The notes beneath the pieces were generated by a model. That model saw only the letters and a list, made by a program, of their open reading frames with translations. It had not been told where the DNA came from and did not search any database. The translations under genes were made by a program, and so were the position numbers. 34,147 nucleotides of DNA, from the NCBI GenBank assembly GCA_947593655.1, contig CANQDS010000020.1, positions 1 to 34,147 on the forward strand, given 5' to 3'. Origin of the DNA: an uncultured Lachnospiraceae bacterium (lineage in GTDB: Bacteria > Bacillota > Clostridia > Lachnospirales > Lachnospiraceae). Below, one piece after another: positions 31,807 through 34,147 of the stretch. The stretch's first letter is position 1; the number at the start of each line of letters is the position of its first letter.

Positions 31807-33771
31807 TTAATACGGCGTATAGCCAATATCCAAATCTACATTCCCTTTAATTCCCGGTACCGTTCCCTTCGAGGAATACTGCCACATATCATACCTACCG
31901 CCATAAGTGCAGGTCGTATTATACTGTGCCACCCAGATACTGCAGTTTCCAAGCGCCGACGCATTTAATTGATTCTCAAACCAGCTTTTGCTCGCATAGA
32001 CGCCCGGCCGATAGCCTCCATTTGCAATTGTCCGGCAAAAGGCCTGCACGACTGCCGTCCTTGTATTCCGGCTCAGCCCGTTTGCACGTCCGTCTGAAGC
32101 GCTTTCCGTATCAATAAATACCGGATAAGATACCTGATAGCCTGCAATCAGAGTTAATACCATACTGGCCTCCTCGACCGCCTCCGCTTCTGAAATTGCC
32201 TGCGTGAAAAAGTATACGCCTACTTTAATCCCCGCTTTACGCGCACCCGCAATATTTTGTTTAAAATAAGGATCCTCTACAAGCGCTCCGGTTGCCGCGC
32301 CCCGGTAGCCTACCCGGATGATCGCAAAATCAATTCCGGATGCTGCGACTGCCGCCCAGTCAATGCTGCCCTGCCATTTCGATACATCAATGCCGCGGGA
32401 ACCCGAACTCTGTGAAAGGCTTCCGTCCGAATTAAAGATATACTCTGCATCTCCAATGAACTGTTTTCCGGTTACCGCTTTATGATTCGCGTCATAATAG
32501 TATACCTTCCCGTCCCTTGTCTGCCAGCCGGTATACTGCGGATCGGCATAAAATACCGAAGCCTCTGCATAATCCTTCAGCTTGGCCGGATGTGCGGCCT
32601 GTTCATCCAAATACAGTACATTTCCCGACTGATCCATCAAAGGCGTTTCGGAATCCGTCATATTGGAAACTTTTACGGTAAATGAAATTTCCTCCTGAGC
32701 CGTATTGCCGGCTTCATCCTGCTGATAAGTCACCAGCGCCGCAACACTTCCTTCTACCCCTGCTTTCTGCAAATCCGAAACCGTAACCGTAATGCTGCTT
32801 TTGTTCTCCGATGGCGTAATCATAAAATCCGGATTCGTACAGCTCCATTCCATCTCTTGAATCATAGAAGTGTCTCCGGACCATTCCGGAGTTATGGTAT
32901 AAAAAGATGCATCTGAATGGGTATACAAAACTACTTCCGCCGGAAGGGCAACCGTTGCTTCTACCGGATTTTCCGCCTGCATTGTAAATGTTTTTTCTGT
33001 TCTCTGCTGGCTTGCATACGCTTTCGTAAAATTCGAAGTATCTACCTGCTCCTTTGATACCTTGGTGGTCGTTACTTTGCTTTCTAACAGCGGAACGGTA
33101 TTTTTCGGTGCCGATTCAACCGGTACATTATTGACTGCAGTATCTTCAACTGCAGCATTGACCTCTTTCTCCTCTTTAATTTCCGCCTTAACGTCTACTT
33201 TTTTATATTCCAGCTTATCTTTAACGGCAACTGTAATTTCCCCTGTCTTTATGGTATAACCTTCCAGCGGTTTTAAGACGACTTTATAAGTACCGGCATC
33301 GATATTATTTATGTAAATAATCCCATCCTGATCCTCATCTGAGTAATCTTTCAGCCATGCGCTGTTCTGTTCGGCCGTTACTTCCACCGAAAATGTTTCT
33401 CCCGAAACAAGTTTTTCATCCTGATCCTGTATTTTTATTTTCAGATCTTTTTCCATGGAAGTTCCCACAATGGTTAATTCTTTTGCTTCTACTTCCGGTT
33501 CTTCCTCCTGCTCTGTTTCTGCTATTTTTTTGATAATCTGATCACAGGTATCTTTTTCATCCGGCAGTTTCAAATTCCCGTTGTCGGAAAGCGTTACTGC
33601 AAGCACCTTGTTCTGTTCATGATCATACCGGAAAACGGCATAACCTCCTGCGCCGATTCCAGCAATTACAACAACTGCTGCCAGAATCACAGCGATCCGC
33701 TGCACCCGATTCAGGCTGCGAAGCTTTTTGATCAAATGATTCCATATTAGGAACAGGTTCTTTTGTTTCAT
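31807..33771 (-). CDS. Membrane-anchored GH25 lysozyme with extracellular Ig-like and cell-wall-binding regions
   Basis: A protein of about 654 residues. A basic N-terminal stretch and one membrane helix (about 27-50, AVILAAVVVIAGIGAGGYAV) form a signal anchor. The extracellular part has a beta-rich region with an SpaA/Cna-like stretch (GIIYINNIDAGTYKVVLKPLEGY), a low-complexity section, and a glucan/choline-binding-type repeat (TGWQTRDGKVYYYDANHKAV). The GH25 domain is about 460-654: GIDVSKWQG with D462, FIDTESAS with D554 and E556, and DMWQYSSKG. It cleaves the MurNAc-GlcNAc bond of peptidoglycan. The start at 33771 (MKQKNLFLIW) has AAGGA about 10 bases upstream; the earlier ATG at 33834 has no site. 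The upstream region carries a phased TGTNA array. Confidence 0.9.
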   Translation of the reverse strand: MKQKNLFLIWNHLIKKLRSLNRVQRIAVILAAVVVIAGIGAGGYAVFRYDHEQNKVLAVTLSDNGNLKLPDEKDTCDQIIKKIAETEQEEEPEVEAKELTIVGTSMEKDLKIKIQDQDEKLVSGETFSVEVTAEQNSAWLKDYSDEDQDGIIYINNIDAGTYKVVLKPLEGYTIKTGEITVAVKDKLEYKKVDVKAEIKEEKEVNAAVEDTAVNNVPVESAPKNTVPLLESKVTTTKVSKEQVDTSNFTKAYASQQRTEKTFTMQAENPVEATVALPAEVVLYTHSDASFYTITPEWSGDTSMIQEMEWSCTNPDFMITPSENKSSITVTVSDLQKAGVEGSVAALVTYQQDEAGNTAQEEISFTVKVSNMTDSETPLMDQSGNVLYLDEQAAHPAKLKDYAEASVFYADPQYTGWQTRDGKVYYYDANHKAVTGKQFIGDAEYIFNSDGSLSQSSGSRGIDVSKWQGSIDWAAVAASGIDFAIIRVGYRGAATGALVEDPYFKQNIAGARKAGIKVGVYFFTQAISEAEAVEEASMVLTLIAGYQVSYPVFIDTESASDGRANGLSRNTRTAVVQAFCRTIANGGYRPGVYASKSWFENQLNASALGNCSIWVAQYNTTCTYGGRYDMWQYSSKGTVPGIKGNVDLDIGYTPY

Positions 33772-33854
33772 TTGTCTTTGTCCTTCCTTCCCGTTTACTC
33801 TTACGTCAATCACATTCCAAATCAAATATATCATTTGAGGATGGAAACATATTC

Positions 33855-33860
33855 ATTATA
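33855..33860 (-). promoter_or_regulatory. -10 element of the GH25 lysozyme promoter
   Basis: A consensus TATAAT on the minus strand, about 85 bases before the ATG. The best -35 at 17 bases is TGGAAT (3/6), suggesting activator dependence. Confidence 0.55.
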
Positions 33861-33904
33861 CGCTTTCCACTTTAATAATTCCAGAAGTTTATGCAATAAT
33901 TTTC

Positions 33905-33959
33905 TGTAATTTTCTGTAATTTCTGTCATCTTTTGTAAGTTCTGTGATTCCGCTGTGAT
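33905..33959. promoter_or_regulatory. Six helically phased TGTNA(T/G) direct repeats upstream of the lysozyme promoter
   Basis: TGTAAT, TGTAAT, TGTCAT, TGTAAG, TGTGAT and TGTGAT begin at 33905, 33915, 33924, 33934, 33943 and 33954 (spacing 10, 9, 10, 9, 11). The array starts about 57 bases upstream of the predicted transcription start. The units resemble WalR (YycF) half-sites (TGTWAH), although WalR boxes are normally spaced 11 bases apart. The rest of the 33772-34054 gap holds no gene that I can see. Confidence 0.55.
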
Positions 33960-34054
33960 TCATACTTATCGGAAGTTGCATTTTCCCAAAAATTTCTATA
34001 ACCAGCTTCCCTCCATCCTATTTATTCGGTTAAATATCATAATTTCCGGCAATT

Positions 34055-34147
34055 CTAAAGCGATACCAGAACTGCGCCTGCTAAAATCAGGACAACTCCG
34101 CCGATCTTTCTTTTGGTGATCCGCTCTTTCAGATATTTACGCGAAAG
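34055..34147 (-). CDS. C-terminal end of a second small EamA/DMT-type transporter (cut by window edge)
   Basis: Thirty residues ending LILAGAVLVSL and a TAG at 34055 are readable; the 5' part lies outside the window. The visible LKERITKRKIGG and final helix match the C-terminus of the gene at 31481-31782 (LKERLTGKKIAG then LILIGALFVSF). Such small EamA proteins often come as adjacent pairs forming heterodimers; here the lysozyme gene lies between the two. Confidence 0.6.
   Translation of the reverse strand, partial: LSRKYLKERITKRKIGGVVLILAGAVLVSL

Overview
The window looks like a chromosomal segment of a Gram-positive gut anaerobe of the Clostridia, most likely family Lachnospiraceae. The grounds are AGGAG-type ribosome sites before almost every gene, a BspA-like leucine-rich-repeat surface protein with a sortase-like tail, a CUT2-type sugar ABC transporter with a lipoprotein binding protein, a Bce-type peptide transporter with its two-component system, and a PD-(D/E)XK transposase-like nuclease. 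This taxonomic call is inference; no rRNA or tRNA gene is present.

Layout. Bases 1-3030 hold the nuclease gene (+), a bidirectional terminator and the surface LRR gene (-). Bases 3033-17286 form one long minus-strand gene train with gaps of only a few to about 70 bases. In order of transcription it encodes: sugar ABC ATPase, permease 1, lipoprotein binding protein, an intergenic stem-loop, permease 2, a GH3 hydrolase, a beta-phosphoglucomutase-like protein that has lost its catalytic residues, an HTH-less periplasmic-binding-like/GGDEF fusion, a GH78 alpha-L-rhamnosidase, an intact beta-phosphoglucomutase, and a methyl-accepting chemotaxis protein. Divergent from it, across a 344-base regulatory region, is an AraC-type regulator fused to a GH39 glycosidase that keeps both catalytic glutamates (17631-20186). 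Convergent with that, across a hairpin terminator, is rhaB-rhaA-rhaD (L-rhamnose to DHAP and L-lactaldehyde), preceded by its own AraC-family regulator (20330-24925).

From about 25 kb to 31.5 kb base composition becomes visibly more A+T rich. This stretch encodes a fused BceA-BceB transporter with a BceR-type operator, the BceS/BceR pair, and a two-gene HipA-like module: a short HipA/HipT-type kinase, then a protein joining a HipA N-terminal-like segment to a HIRAN domain. A frameshifted small EamA-type transporter gene follows, then a membrane-anchored GH25 lysozyme whose upstream region holds a phased array of six TGTNA(T/G) elements. The right edge cuts a second small EamA-type gene.

How the genes fit together (inference): the first 25 kb is a rhamnoside foraging locus. 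GH78 and GH3 would remove sugars from plant or bacterial rhamnosides, the ABC system would import them, RhaBAD and beta-PGM would catabolise them, and the chemoreceptor and diguanylate cyclase in the same transcript would tie motility and c-di-GMP to substrate. The 25-34 kb part is about cell-envelope stress, peptidoglycan hydrolysis and a toxin-like kinase.
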